Counted from the stretch's first letter, positions 8,862-17,611 are shown. The stretch: 64,000 bases of DNA from Candidatus Nitrosotenuis uzonensis (GCF_000723185.1 NZ_CBTY010000008.1:377460-441459); one strand, 5' to 3'. Made by a program: numbers and translations. Notes: generated from the letters alone by a model not told the origin.

Positions 8862-8900
8862 ATCCCCATAATCACGTTCCACGAATAAAATATGAGATAT

Positions 8901-8923
8901 TGTTTGTCTAAAATAGACAGACA
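8901..8923. promoter_or_regulatory. Palindromic element upstream of the TrmB-type regulator
   Basis: TGTCTAAAATAGACA is a near-perfect inverted repeat (TGTCTA and TAGACA around AAA), extended by flanking TTG and CAA. It lies 40-62 nt upstream of ATG 8861 and also between that gene and the divergent gene at 8997. A very similar element is found at 43755-43775 before a histidine kinase gene. It could be an operator of the TrmB protein or of an unlinked factor. Its centre also contains TATTTTA, so it may overlap a TATA box. Confidence 0.5.
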
Positions 8924-8996
8924 ATCATCTAATACCCTGTAGATAACGTCTCGAATTTGAAAATTATATAATAACGCCACTTTGAATGTAAGCGAC

Positions 8997-9365
8997 GTGG
9001 AAATCATAATAGAACCATGGAAGAAGCTCATCATACACGAGATAATCGAATACAATTTTGATGACTGGGCAACGCAGATTGCATTTAGTAGCAAGACTGC
9101 GGGCGGGGTAATCCCAACAATCAACTGGGTTAACGGCATTGTCTTTCAGTCATTTAATTTTCCCGATACCAACTCTGTGATTGATGAAAAAATGAAAGGT
9201 GTACTGCACTGGTCATCAGTCATGTTTGCAGTAAAAGAAAAGTTTGAAAAACAGATCATAAAGGACAATGCAACGATAAATCTTGTGGATGTCAGCGTAA
9301 ATCAGATCTTCCAAGAGCTTGCAGAAAAGCTCAAAGCACACTCCAAATATCAGAAAAAACACTAA
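8997..9365 (+). CDS. Conserved hypothetical protein, about 122 aa
   Basis: No family recognised. A soluble alpha/beta-looking protein (EIIIEPWKKLIIHEIIEYNF, QIAFSSKTAGGVIPTINWVNG) with a helical C-terminus. GTG 8997 fits the TATA box TTATATAAT (8964-8972) at 26-29 nt; TTG 8982 is an in-frame alternative only 14 nt from that box. It diverges from the TrmB-type regulator and shares the palindromic intergenic region. Confidence 0.7.
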   Translation: MEIIIEPWKKLIIHEIIEYNFDDWATQIAFSSKTAGGVIPTINWVNGIVFQSFNFPDTNSVIDEKMKGVLHWSSVMFAVKEKFEKQIIKDNATINLVDVSVNQIFQELAEKLKAHSKYQKKH

Positions 9366-9472
9366 TTTGCTCTTTTTTATTTTTATTCTAAAAATCTAGA
9401 ATGTGTATTAGCTTAACCTACACACAAATAATCAGTTAAAGTTGGAAAAATCCATAATAAGCAAAAAACGCA

Positions 9473-9480
9473 TTATATAA
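9473..9480 (+). promoter_or_regulatory. Strong TATA-like box abutting the TFB start codon
   Basis: TTATATAA ends one base before the first ATG (9482) of the TFB gene. At the usual spacing, transcription would begin inside the coding region, so the real promoter is either the weaker CATAATAA (about 9452-9459) or the protein starts later than ATG 9482. A role as a repression site for TBP/TFB is possible. Confidence 0.35.
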
Positions 9481-9481
9481 G

Positions 9482-10378
9482 ATGATGTCGATGTCTACTC
9501 ACAGATGCCCATCTTGTGGCAAAAACTCTATGCAAACCGATATCAACTCTGGCGAGATGTTCTGCAGAACTTGTGGCTACGTGGCAGTTGAGAAATTGGA
9601 GGAAGCTGGACCCGAATGGCGCTCATTTTCAAACGATGAGTCCGACAGGAGCAGAGTAGGAGCTGGAACGTCGCTTACAATGCACGATATGGGTTTGTCT
9701 ACAGTAATAGGATCAGCAGACAAAGATGCTACAGGCAAGCCGCTCTCAGCTTCAATGAAAAGCTCAATTGAGCGACTTCGAACATGGGACAGCCGCACAC
9801 AAGCGCATTCTTCTGCAGACCGAAATCTACGACAAGCACTTAACGAATTAAACAAGATGAAAGACAAGATGGCGCTTGCAGAATCTGTAGTGGAAAAGGC
9901 TGCATACATTTACAGAAAGGCAATGGAAAAAAAGCTAGTTCGTGGCAGATCAATACACGGCCTCATAGCAGCATGCCTTTATGCGGCATGCAGGAATACC
10001 GAAACACCAAGGACACTAGATGATGTGGCAGAGAGCATCAACATAAGAAGAAAGGATGTGGCAAGATGCTACAGACTAATCTACAAGGAGCTCGATCTGA
10101 AAATGCCTGTTGCCGATCCTACAAAGGGCATATCTAGAATAGCTAGCATGGCAAACCTAAGCGAGAAGACCAAAAGAAAGGCAATCGAGATACTCAACAA
10201 GGCAAAAAAAATCGGCATGGTTGCAGGAAAGGACCCAATGGGGCTTGCAGCAGCTGCACTATACCTTGCATGTATATCAAACGGCGAGATCCGCTCTCAG
10301 AAGGACATCTCCGTTGCAGCCGGCGTTACAGAGGTCACCATCAGAAATAGGTGCGTTGGTCTAAAGAGCCTACTATAG
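9482..10378 (+). CDS. tfb: Transcription initiation factor TFB (TFIIB)
   Basis: Recruits RNA polymerase to TBP-bound promoters. The N-terminal zinc ribbon has C9, C12, C28 and C31; residues about 40-85 form the B-reader and linker region (PEWRSFSNDESDRSRVGAGT); two cyclin-like repeats follow (GLIAACLYAACR and GLAAAALYLACI), the second ending in a helix-turn-helix that would read the BRE. The length of 298 is normal. ATGs at 9482, 9485 and 9491 are all possible because the zinc ribbon begins only at residue 9. Thaumarchaea often have several TFBs; which paralog this is cannot be told. Confidence 0.96.
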   Translation: MMSMSTHRCPSCGKNSMQTDINSGEMFCRTCGYVAVEKLEEAGPEWRSFSNDESDRSRVGAGTSLTMHDMGLSTVIGSADKDATGKPLSASMKSSIERLRTWDSRTQAHSSADRNLRQALNELNKMKDKMALAESVVEKAAYIYRKAMEKKLVRGRSIHGLIAACLYAACRNTETPRTLDDVAESINIRRKDVARCYRLIYKELDLKMPVADPTKGISRIASMANLSEKTKRKAIEILNKAKKIGMVAGKDPMGLAAAALYLACISNGEIRSQKDISVAAGVTEVTIRNRCVGLKSLL

Positions 10379-10415
10379 CCTCTAAAAATTTAAAGAGTAT
10401 AGTCTGACACACATC

Positions 10416-10703
10416 ATGTCCACGGAGCTTGCATGGTCCGATTGGCTAGACTTTAGCCAAGAGCAGATATCTGTAATGCCAGAATCAAGTGGAGTATACA
10501 TGATGCATGCTGCAATGAAGATATTGTACATAGGAGGCTCGTCCAACATAAAAGGGAGTGTATCTGAGCTTGCATTAAAAGAATGTACATGCAATGCAAA
10601 ACGCTTCAAGTATGCTAAAACTGCCGACTATAAGCAAGAGGCTGGTAGATTAATCCAAGAGTACAAGCAAAAGCACGGAGGAAGTATGCCAATTTGCATG
10701 TAA
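10416..10703 (+). CDS. GIY-YIG-like domain protein, probably not catalytic
   Basis: A 95-residue protein with the GIY-YIG skeleton: GVYMMH followed nine residues later by LYIGGSSNIKGSVSELA. In UvrC-type nucleases the helix after YIG carries a conserved arginine (as in NLRKR); here it reads NIKGS, so the arginine is absent. A glutamate is present in the final helix (QEAGRLIQEY). It may be a structural relative or a DNA-binding remnant. AATTTAAAG about 25 nt before ATG 10416 supports the start. Confidence 0.7.
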   Translation: MSTELAWSDWLDFSQEQISVMPESSGVYMMHAAMKILYIGGSSNIKGSVSELALKECTCNAKRFKYAKTADYKQEAGRLIQEYKQKHGGSMPICM

Positions 10704-10891
10704 CCCAAACCGCGTTTGTTTTGCCCAAACATACACAAACATAGTAATACATGCATCATATTGATATCAGGTCTGTTGGACCATTGCCATATTTTCTCCC
10801 TTGCCAGACCGATGGTATCCCATGGTCCTACAGAACCATTCCTACTAATCCCAACAAAGTTAATTTAGTATGAACGTCTCAACGCCGTCAG

Positions 10892-11575
10892 ATGAGGGAG
10901 ATACAGCAACGACAAAAAACAAGCCAGGGCATGGACAGGCTCATCCACATAGGCGAGCTCACATCAAGAATAACCCACGATATGAGAAATCCGCTTACTG
11001 TGATAATCAACTATTCCATGATGATACGGAAAAACTCTAAAAACAAACTTGACCAAAAATCACTTGACCAGTTAGAGTTGATCGAGGAAGAGGCAAGAAA
11101 GATGTACCGCCAAATAGAGGATGTTCTAAACTATGTAAAGCTGCCACCACTAAAGCTTCACATGTATTCACTTCATGACATACTAAAAAAAGTCATAGAG
11201 AGAATCCAAATGCACGACGTTGAAATCAACCTACCAAAAAACAATCCGCAGATAACATGCGATATAGACAAGATGGAAATTGTCTTTGTGAATTTGATCA
11301 CAAACTCGATAGAGGCAATGAAAGGATCAGGCATCATTACAATATCTGCGCGTGAAGAGAAAGGAAAGATCATAATAGAGTTCGAAGATTCTGGCCAGGG
11401 CATTTCAAAGGAGAACATGCCGATGCTCTTCAAGCCCTTATTTACGACCAAGACAAGCGGTACTGGGTTAGGTCTTGCAAGCTGTAAAAACATAATCGAG
11501 CGACACAACGGTACGATCTCAGCTCAGAACAACCCCACCAGATTCATCATCAAGCTGCCAAAAATCAGTGCCTAA
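10892..11575 (+). CDS. Soluble histidine kinase (HisKA-HATPase only)
   Basis: A 227-residue kinase without membrane segment or recognisable sensor domain. The phospho-acceptor is H29 in RITHDMRNPLTVI; the ATPase domain has the N box (NLITNSIEAM), DSGQGI, and TTKTSGTGLGL. It resembles the kinase at 42831-43721 in both boxes. No response regulator is adjacent, so the signal must come from protein-protein contact or an unlinked partner. The intergenic region before it (10704-10891, 188 nt) shows no gene or tRNA. Confidence 0.88.
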   Translation: MREIQQRQKTSQGMDRLIHIGELTSRITHDMRNPLTVIINYSMMIRKNSKNKLDQKSLDQLELIEEEARKMYRQIEDVLNYVKLPPLKLHMYSLHDILKKVIERIQMHDVEINLPKNNPQITCDIDKMEIVFVNLITNSIEAMKGSGIITISAREEKGKIIIEFEDSGQGISKENMPMLFKPLFTTKTSGTGLGLASCKNIIERHNGTISAQNNPTRFIIKLPKISA

Positions 11576-12639
11576 GCTTTTGCTTTTAGCTTCCTTTGTC
11601 TCAAATACAGACTGACACTTATTGCAGCGGCGGCTGGAATAATGAGTAATGCAAGATACCCCTGCGTATCAGAGGCAAGGCCAGTTTGTTCTTGCTGCAC
11701 GTTGTTTTGACTCTTAAATCCGCTAATCAAGATGTTGTTCTGAGATGCTCCGTCCACGTCAAATGCAACGTGCCAGTTTCCTTCCTCATCCAGGCTCTGG
11801 ATAAATTTAATAGGTTTTTCGTTGACAAGCACATCAAACTTTTCGCTATCTGATGTCCTTGGGAATTCAAAGTTGACGTATGTTGGGACCTTGAACGAAT
11901 TTATTCCATATATTGAAAGCGAGCTTCCCGTGCTGTCAAATCCGATCACGCTGAACGAGGCTGTCGAATCATACCTAAAGTCAAATCGTTCCTCTCCTCT
12001 CATAGCATACAGCGGCACTATTGTCTCATCGCCTATTGCAAAACAGCTATAATAGCTAACCTCCGAGCTCACAAGCGGGTCAGGATACATTGTAAAATCC
12101 ACTGTTTGCCCCGGCTCTATTTTTTCAATTTTTTCAATGTTTTTTCCGACATCGATCACGCTGTGATCACTTGCATGTATTAGCGCATACACTTTGATGT
12201 TGTATTCGGTCCTGTTTCCATGGTTGATTATCTTACCAGTAAGATGCCCATCCTCATGTTTTACAAGTGTTTTATCATAGATTATTTGTATGTTAGATGG
12301 CATCTTCGTTTCATCCTTTACGAACTTGATTGACGGCGATTCGAGCACTACATTGTGTGATCTTACCTGCGGCATGTGAATTTTAAACGGGATGTCCTTA
12401 TTTGGAAATACTGTTGGAAGTGTATGACTTGCCAGTACTGTCTTACCCCCGTCATTTACCAGTATGTTCACCGTTGGAGTTACGGCATAGCTTTCAGTAT
12501 TTTTTACTGCTCCCACCACAGTATAGACCCCGCTAGAGTCAAAATAGCCGACAAGCTCGTTGTCAGGAATCCACACATCAGCATATGCAGTAATGCAGGT
12601 AAAGGATCCCAAAATGGCGACAAGTGCAGACAACATCAT
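11572..12639 (-). CDS. Exported, C-terminally anchored beta-rich protein
   Basis: A 355-residue protein with a signal peptide (LSALVAILGSFTCITAYA, cleavage probably before DVWIP) and a C-terminal membrane helix (GYLALLIIPAAAAISVSLYL) followed by a basic tail. The outside part is beta-rich, with repeated stretches of the type VVGAVKNTESYAVTPTVNI and LTGKIINHGNRTEYNIKVYA that resemble FxLYD/CARDB-like domains. It is probably a cell-surface protein held in the membrane. No function can be assigned. It converges on the kinase gene with a 4-nt overlap. Confidence 0.78.
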   Translation of the reverse strand: MMLSALVAILGSFTCITAYADVWIPDNELVGYFDSSGVYTVVGAVKNTESYAVTPTVNILVNDGGKTVLASHTLPTVFPNKDIPFKIHMPQVRSHNVVLESPSIKFVKDETKMPSNIQIIYDKTLVKHEDGHLTGKIINHGNRTEYNIKVYALIHASDHSVIDVGKNIEKIEKIEPGQTVDFTMYPDPLVSSEVSYYSCFAIGDETIVPLYAMRGEERFDFRYDSTASFSVIGFDSTGSSLSIYGINSFKVPTYVNFEFPRTSDSEKFDVLVNEKPIKFIQSLDEEGNWHVAFDVDGASQNNILISGFKSQNNVQQEQTGLASDTQGYLALLIIPAAAAISVSLYLRQRKLKAKA

Positions 12640-12683
12640 GTATGCAGATATTGCAATCCAGTATGTTAAACTAACGAATTTTC

Positions 12684-13043
12684 CTACTTGGAGTATTCTT
12701 CGATTGCCTTTAATACCTTGAAGGGGAACTTGGCAAAGTCAATCTCTTTTTCTGCAGAGATAAGAAGTATCTCCTTGTTAAGTGGAAAACTGATCACAAT
12801 TACCTTGTCCCTGTACGATAGGGCAAATCTGACAGGCCCCAGTTCTGGGTCAAACTCCTGTCTCATCCGAACTCGCAATGCAAGCTCCATGAACAGCATC
12901 TCATCTTTTTTGGTGTCTTCAAGTGAGCTTTTGCCTGATGCCATTCCACCGGCAACAAGACGTCCTTTGTCATTAATCAGCCCTACAAAGCGTACGCTTG
13001 GATCAAGGCTCCTGATTTGATTGCATAGTGTTTCTTTGTCCAT
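12684..13043 (-). CDS. DUF6659-like roadblock-type protein (paralog 1)
   Basis: A 119-residue soluble protein of a thaumarchaeal family I associate with DUF6659. Core features are SVRFVGLINDKGRLVAGGM, a charged acidic linker, ELALRVRMRQEFDPELGPV and VIVISFPLNKEILLISAE. Two further members lie at 20067-20450 and 54929-55303. The fold looks like a roadblock/profilin-type sensor module, but this is inference. ATG 13043 is the natural start. Confidence 0.75.
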   Translation of the reverse strand: MDKETLCNQIRSLDPSVRFVGLINDKGRLVAGGMASGKSSLEDTKKDEMLFMELALRVRMRQEFDPELGPVRFALSYRDKVIVISFPLNKEILLISAEKEIDFAKFPFKVLKAIEEYSK

Positions 13044-13115
13044 TTTATCCCATCTGCGCTTTAGTCAGTATTAGAAAGGCGATCTATTTATTGCGATCTT
13101 TGGTATTTAATCAGC

Positions 13116-13676
13116 ATGTCGCAAGACGTCAAGCAACCGCTCGATAATTTCAAACATGTTTCACTGTTCTGGACCGACCTGTTACATTTGATGTCAGGCA
13201 AGCCAATAGCGTTAACATCGGTTGGCCCGATGAGAAATTGGGCAAACGATATGAAGAAAATCATGACAGAGGCAATAGACTCCTACGAGGATATTATCGA
13301 GTTCAACCAAAGGCTTACAGAATACTACAAGCAGCTATCGGAGACGTGGCTTGAGGCACAAAAAAAGGTAAATGCCAAGATGCCAAGCATTCCGCAAGAC
13401 TCTGAAAGCCTTGAGGCATACAAGAGAATTTGGATTGACATTTTTGAGAATGATTTTACCGGACTGTTTGACTCTGAAAAGTTTGCTCTGAACTATGGCA
13501 AGATGGTATCATCTGAGCTGGAAATAACAAAACACTGGGAAAACATGTTAAACGTGATGCTAAACTCCGCAAGGCTGCCAACAAGGAAGGAAATTGACGA
13601 GATATACAAAGAGCTTCACGAGCTAAGAAAGCGAGTAAAAAAGCTGGAAAGGAGGGAAAAACAAGATGAGAAATGA
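13116..13676 (+). CDS. phaE: Polyhydroxyalkanoate synthase subunit PhaE
   Basis: Non-catalytic partner of class III PHA synthase, needed for PhaC activity. A helical 186-residue protein with the typical PhaE C-terminal motif (LPTRKEIDEIYKELHELRKR) and a coiled-coil tail. It overlaps phaC by 11 nt, which supports a PhaEC complex made in equal amounts. CTATTTATT (13083-13091) lies about 29 nt before ATG 13116. Confidence 0.9.
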   Translation: MSQDVKQPLDNFKHVSLFWTDLLHLMSGKPIALTSVGPMRNWANDMKKIMTEAIDSYEDIIEFNQRLTEYYKQLSETWLEAQKKVNAKMPSIPQDSESLEAYKRIWIDIFENDFTGLFDSEKFALNYGKMVSSELEITKHWENMLNVMLNSARLPTRKEIDEIYKELHELRKRVKKLERREKQDEK

Positions 13677-14724
13677 GACAATAGACCCAAAGATAGTAGA
13701 AGAGTTTCTCAGCTTTACGCGAAATGTGGCAGAAGCGCCAAAACTTGTCCCCGCACCAGATGAGATCAGCCTAGAGTCGACTCCGTATGACATAGCATAC
13801 GAAGAAGACAAGATGCGGCTGCTTCACTTTAGGCCCACAGTCCAATCGCAGACAAAGGTGCCTTTTTTGATAAGCTATGCCATAATCAACAGATACCACA
13901 TACTTGACATACAGCAGGAGAAGAGCTGGGTCAGAAAACTTCTTGAGAGTGGGATAGATGTCTACATGATAGACTGGGGCAACCCATCAAACATTGACAA
14001 GTATCTTGACTTTGACGATTATGTCAACACATACATGGAAAACTGTGTTGATTTTGTGCGAAAGGAATCAGATGTAAGAAATGTCTCACTCCAGGGCTAC
14101 TGTACGGGCGGCACGATAGCCACGATATACGCTGCATTGCACCCTGAAAAAGTACGAAATTTGGTTGTCACCGCGCCTGTAATCGACGGCTGGAAGGATA
14201 CAACAGTAGTTAGCAACATGGCAAAACATATTGATGTCGACAAGCTCGTAGAATCAATTGGGAACATGCCACCTGAGTTTATGTACTATTGTTTTTCAAT
14301 ACTAAAACCATTCGAGCAGGGTCTTGAAAAATACTATAAATTCTTCAAGAACATACACGATAAGAATTTTGTTGACAGCTTTTTGCGTGTGGAAAAATGG
14401 CTGAGCGAGACACCTCCCATTCCTGGTGAATTGTTCAAGCAGTGGATAAAGGACATCTACCAGGACAACCTTTTGATTCAGAACAAGATGTTCGTAGGAG
14501 GCAGACAGATAGACCTGCAAAAGATAACCATGCCGATTTTCATTCAAATAGCAGTTGGTGACCACCTAGTATCCCCCGAATGCAGTATGCCCTTGTATTA
14601 CGCAGTTGCAAGCCAAGACAAGACACTTCGAATCTATCCTACCGGCCATGTCGGCATGATTGCAAGCTCATATTCACAAAAACAGATTCTGCCTGAGCTC
14701 TGTCAGTGGATAAAAGAAAGATAG
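13666..14724 (+). CDS. phaC: Polyhydroxyalkanoate synthase, class III catalytic subunit
   Basis: Polymerises (R)-3-hydroxyacyl-CoA to a carbon storage polyester. The lipase-like box is GYCTGG with nucleophile C146; the other triad members are D299 (AVGDHLVSP) and H328 (YPTGHVGM). The length of 352 is the class III size, and PhaE is encoded directly upstream. The phasin-AbrB gene and a hydrolase gene follow on the other strand, making a PHA locus. Confidence 0.95.
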   Translation: MRNETIDPKIVEEFLSFTRNVAEAPKLVPAPDEISLESTPYDIAYEEDKMRLLHFRPTVQSQTKVPFLISYAIINRYHILDIQQEKSWVRKLLESGIDVYMIDWGNPSNIDKYLDFDDYVNTYMENCVDFVRKESDVRNVSLQGYCTGGTIATIYAALHPEKVRNLVVTAPVIDGWKDTTVVSNMAKHIDVDKLVESIGNMPPEFMYYCFSILKPFEQGLEKYYKFFKNIHDKNFVDSFLRVEKWLSETPPIPGELFKQWIKDIYQDNLLIQNKMFVGGRQIDLQKITMPIFIQIAVGDHLVSPECSMPLYYAVASQDKTLRIYPTGHVGMIASSYSQKQILPELCQWIKER

Positions 14725-15135
14725 TTAAGAGGATCTGCTCTTTCGCTTTTCCAAAGGAAGTACAAGTACCTGTACCAAGTCTCCTTCGCTAAGCTTCAAT
14801 GCGTCCCGCTCTGCTTCAGGAATGGATATTCTACCATTGCTTCCAACCGTTGTCTTGAATGCTCCCCACCCCATGAAATTCTGCATCATGTTTCCAAGGT
14901 TGAACATCTGCTCCATCGTATTTTTTTGGAGCGAGCTTACATTGTTTGCAATGTTTGCCTGCATCTCAGCTGCCTTGGAGGTCATTTCCTTGAGGCTCTG
15001 GAGCGGATCAAATTTTTGATTACCTTCCATGTAGCTGCAAAAGGCCTTGATGAATTCACTTTGCGCCTTGCCGCCCTTTTGCATCCATTCCTGGAACATG
15101 TTCACATAGTTTGATTGGTCATTATTGGCAACCAT
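14725..15135 (-). CDS. Phasin-like protein fused to AbrB/SpoVT domain
   Basis: The N-terminal 90 residues are helical and phasin-like (FQEWMQKGGKAQSEFIKAF, EMTSKAAEMQANIANNV), suited to coat PHA granules. The C-terminal 45 residues are a swapped-hairpin AbrB domain (TTVGSNGRISIPEAERDAL, GDLVQVLVLPLE), usually DNA-binding. The fusion suggests a granule-associated regulator that could report polymer level to transcription; this is inference. TTAAATAG about 25 nt upstream of ATG 15135 supports the start. It ends one base from phaC on the opposite strand. Confidence 0.85.
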   Translation of the reverse strand: MVANNDQSNYVNMFQEWMQKGGKAQSEFIKAFCSYMEGNQKFDPLQSLKEMTSKAAEMQANIANNVSSLQKNTMEQMFNLGNMMQNFMGWGAFKTTVGSNGRISIPEAERDALKLSEGDLVQVLVLPLEKRKSRSS

Positions 15136-15166
15136 TGGTAAAATATGGTTCTCTGTCTATTTAAGG

Positions 15167-15955
15167 CTATTTCCCAAGAAACCCCAACGCCACGTCTGCA
15201 AAGGCCGACGGGTTTTCCACATATGGGGTGTGCCCGCAGTTCTCCATTTGGTAAAACCTACAGTCCCTTATCTGTTTGACAAACTGTTCTGCGTATGTGA
15301 CAGGTATGACAGGGTCAAGCTGGCCCCAGATCACCAGCGTCGGTGTGCGTATTATCTGCAGGTAGGCAGTAATCTCTGGTGCATTTTTTATTCCAAGAAG
15401 TGTAGACATGAAAGCGTATTTTGCATTTGGCATCTTCATTCTCTGGACAAAGCTCTCAATTATCTTCGGGTTGATCTTCTTGTTGCTTCCAGTCATCATT
15501 GAAAATGCATTCTGTGCGCTTGTCTCATCCGGGTATAGTGCTGCCATTATGTATGCATCAAGAGCAGGCGTTGATTGCCTCATTGCTCCAGCAGGAGAGA
15601 CAAGTATGAGCTTGTCAACCAGTCCAGGATTGTTTGCAGCAAAATCGATTGCAATATGGCCACCAAGTGAGGATCCGATAAGAGAGGCCTTTTTGATCCC
15701 AAGGGAGTTAAAGAACGATTTGAGGAAATTGGAGAAAAACTCAAGGGTATAGTCAGCATACGGCTTGTCACTAAGCCCAAATCCTATAAGGTCTGGCACA
15801 ATTACAGTATAGTATTTGGCAAAACGCGGTAAAACGAGCTCCCACCTTTCCGCAGAGGCACCAAGTCCGTGGATTAATATCAGTGTCTTATTTGATGAAC
15901 CGTCCTTGAGGTATCTTATCCTGTGTCCATCCACGTTGACAAATTCCTCTTGCAT
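15167..15955 (-). CDS. Alpha/beta-fold hydrolase (possible PHA or ester hydrolase)
   Basis: A 262-residue alpha/beta hydrolase. HGLGASAERW forms the oxyanion region, the nucleophile elbow is GSSLGG, the acid is the D in GQLDPVIP and the histidine is in CGHTPYVE. No signal peptide, so cytosolic. Its place beside phaEC and the phasin gene makes an intracellular PHA depolymerase or thioesterase role possible, but the family is too broad to decide. ATG 15955 fits TTATCTA 28-34 nt upstream; TTG 15982 is an alternative. Confidence 0.85.
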   Translation of the reverse strand: MQEEFVNVDGHRIRYLKDGSSNKTLILIHGLGASAERWELVLPRFAKYYTVIVPDLIGFGLSDKPYADYTLEFFSNFLKSFFNSLGIKKASLIGSSLGGHIAIDFAANNPGLVDKLILVSPAGAMRQSTPALDAYIMAALYPDETSAQNAFSMMTGSNKKINPKIIESFVQRMKMPNAKYAFMSTLLGIKNAPEITAYLQIIRTPTLVIWGQLDPVIPVTYAEQFVKQIRDCRFYQMENCGHTPYVENPSAFADVALGFLGK

Positions 15956-16047
15956 TGGGTTACAGTCGGTTTGATATTGCAATAGATAAGTTTTAGCCTA
16001 TTGCTTGATCGCTTTGAATGAATTAATTTGTAAAGTTGGACCTATAC

Positions 16048-17568
16048 CTATGGCACTATTATGCCGCTTCGCACAAGATACGATATTCCGTTGATAAAAT
16101 CACCGTCAGTTATAGAGCCTTTGGCCCACCAGCACGAGCTTTGTCTGATCCAGTCAGGCACTTCGCTTCTGGAAGATTCCTTTGTGACTTCAACTCTGAT
16201 TACTCCTTCAGATATCATGTATCCTACACCTTTGAGAAAGTCATCATCAGTTATTGCCTTCTGGCACCACCAGTTAGCGTTATTCTTTACCCATGATGGA
16301 ATTGAAGTTGTCGGAAGTGAATCATATAGCATTATCGGAATCTCTGCTCTTGCAAATCCGTTTCCTCCAATGTTCTCAAAGCTTAGCACTACAATATCAG
16401 ATGCATCGTGTGGAATCGTCAACGATATTTCACTCCATTTTGAGACATCACTCTTTCCTTTTGTATTGTATATTGCCTGGCCGTTTGACTTTATGACAAA
16501 TTCATAGTCTGCAGATATTGTCTTTCCTTGCAAGAATACGTCATAGATTTTGAATAGGAATGTAGCCCCACCACCCCGTAAAAGACGGTCAGGCTTTGTG
16601 GTCAGCTCTATTCTGTACTGGACATTGTCAGTTACATCGGCAAGCAGCGTACTTGCAGATTTTGCAGAAAGCACGAAATCCATTTTGTTTGTAATTTGTG
16701 TCTTTTGCAGGTTCAGAAGATCTGATTGGTAAAGAAGTATGTGTATTATCCTCTCATCATTTCTGTAATCGTCTATTGTTAGTGCTTTTTCTGAGAGCGG
16801 CACGCCGTTGACGACTATCTCGTATTTGGATACTTGGAATGGCGTGAGTGTTTTTGGCACAAAGACTTCCTCGTGCACATGCGTTGTCTGATTAATGTTA
16901 TCAATAGTCCACTCAAAGGGCATGCTAAATGACACTTGCTTGCTAGCAGCATCATATCTTAGGTCATAGATAAGATCATAATATGAGACCACTTTGATTC
17001 TCTGGCCAGCCAGATCGTTTAGTTCATAGACAGCAGATTCTGGAAACGAGAGCCCAGATTCAAATCGCACTGGCTTGACATTCTTACCATCATATCTTTC
17101 CGCAGACAATACATCCAAGGTGAATTTATACAGGCCATTGCTTGCAAATACACTCCCACGTGCCTCTATACGCGATTTTTCCTTGCCTGTGATGAATCCA
17201 AAAATATCAAATTCTTTTTTCTTGCTTACCAGTATTTGCTCAGAGCTGTCAGGCATTAGCGAGATCACAAGCACTCCATCAGATGTAGCATACTCGCCTT
17301 CAAACAGGACGTGTCCATCCTTTAGCGTTTTTAAATGATACACTGCATCACGAACTGTTAGACCGGTGGAAGTATCAAACATTGAAAATGTTATCTGCTT
17401 GCTGTTTGTAGAATTCTCAACTATAGAGCTTACCTCCATTGCTACCTTTCTGTCTCCGAGCATTTGTGGCGGGAGCGTCTCATATCCTATGCCGTGCCCG
17501 TATGCCGTGGACACTGCCAATAGTACTACGGGTACGGTCAATGCGCATATCAGACACACTATGTTCAT
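16048..17568 (-). CDS. Exported protein with two C-terminal WVKNNA-type repeats
   Basis: A 506-residue secreted protein with a signal peptide (VCLICALTVPVVLLAVSTAYG). The middle is beta-rich without a family I recognise. The C-terminus carries two copies of a 35-40 residue repeat: IPSWVKNNANWWCQKAITDD with KGVGYMISEGVI, and VPDWIRQSSCWWAKGSITDG with NGISYLVRSGIIVP. This repeat is common in predicted surface proteins of thaumarchaea; its role is not known to me. Each repeat carries one cysteine near the WW pair, here in slightly different positions. Confidence 0.8.
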   Translation of the reverse strand: MNIVCLICALTVPVVLLAVSTAYGHGIGYETLPPQMLGDRKVAMEVSSIVENSTNSKQITFSMFDTSTGLTVRDAVYHLKTLKDGHVLFEGEYATSDGVLVISLMPDSSEQILVSKKKEFDIFGFITGKEKSRIEARGSVFASNGLYKFTLDVLSAERYDGKNVKPVRFESGLSFPESAVYELNDLAGQRIKVVSYYDLIYDLRYDAASKQVSFSMPFEWTIDNINQTTHVHEEVFVPKTLTPFQVSKYEIVVNGVPLSEKALTIDDYRNDERIIHILLYQSDLLNLQKTQITNKMDFVLSAKSASTLLADVTDNVQYRIELTTKPDRLLRGGGATFLFKIYDVFLQGKTISADYEFVIKSNGQAIYNTKGKSDVSKWSEISLTIPHDASDIVVLSFENIGGNGFARAEIPIMLYDSLPTTSIPSWVKNNANWWCQKAITDDDFLKGVGYMISEGVIRVEVTKESSRSEVPDWIRQSSCWWAKGSITDGDFINGISYLVRSGIIVP

Positions 17569-17611
17569 TACATTTCAGCGTTGCAAGTATAATAAATAAA
17601 AAAGATAAGCA

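Noticed and set aside
10704..10891. Possible small RNA or riboswitch before the soluble kinase
   Set aside because: Only weak complementarity was found and no known motif; nothing supports a call.
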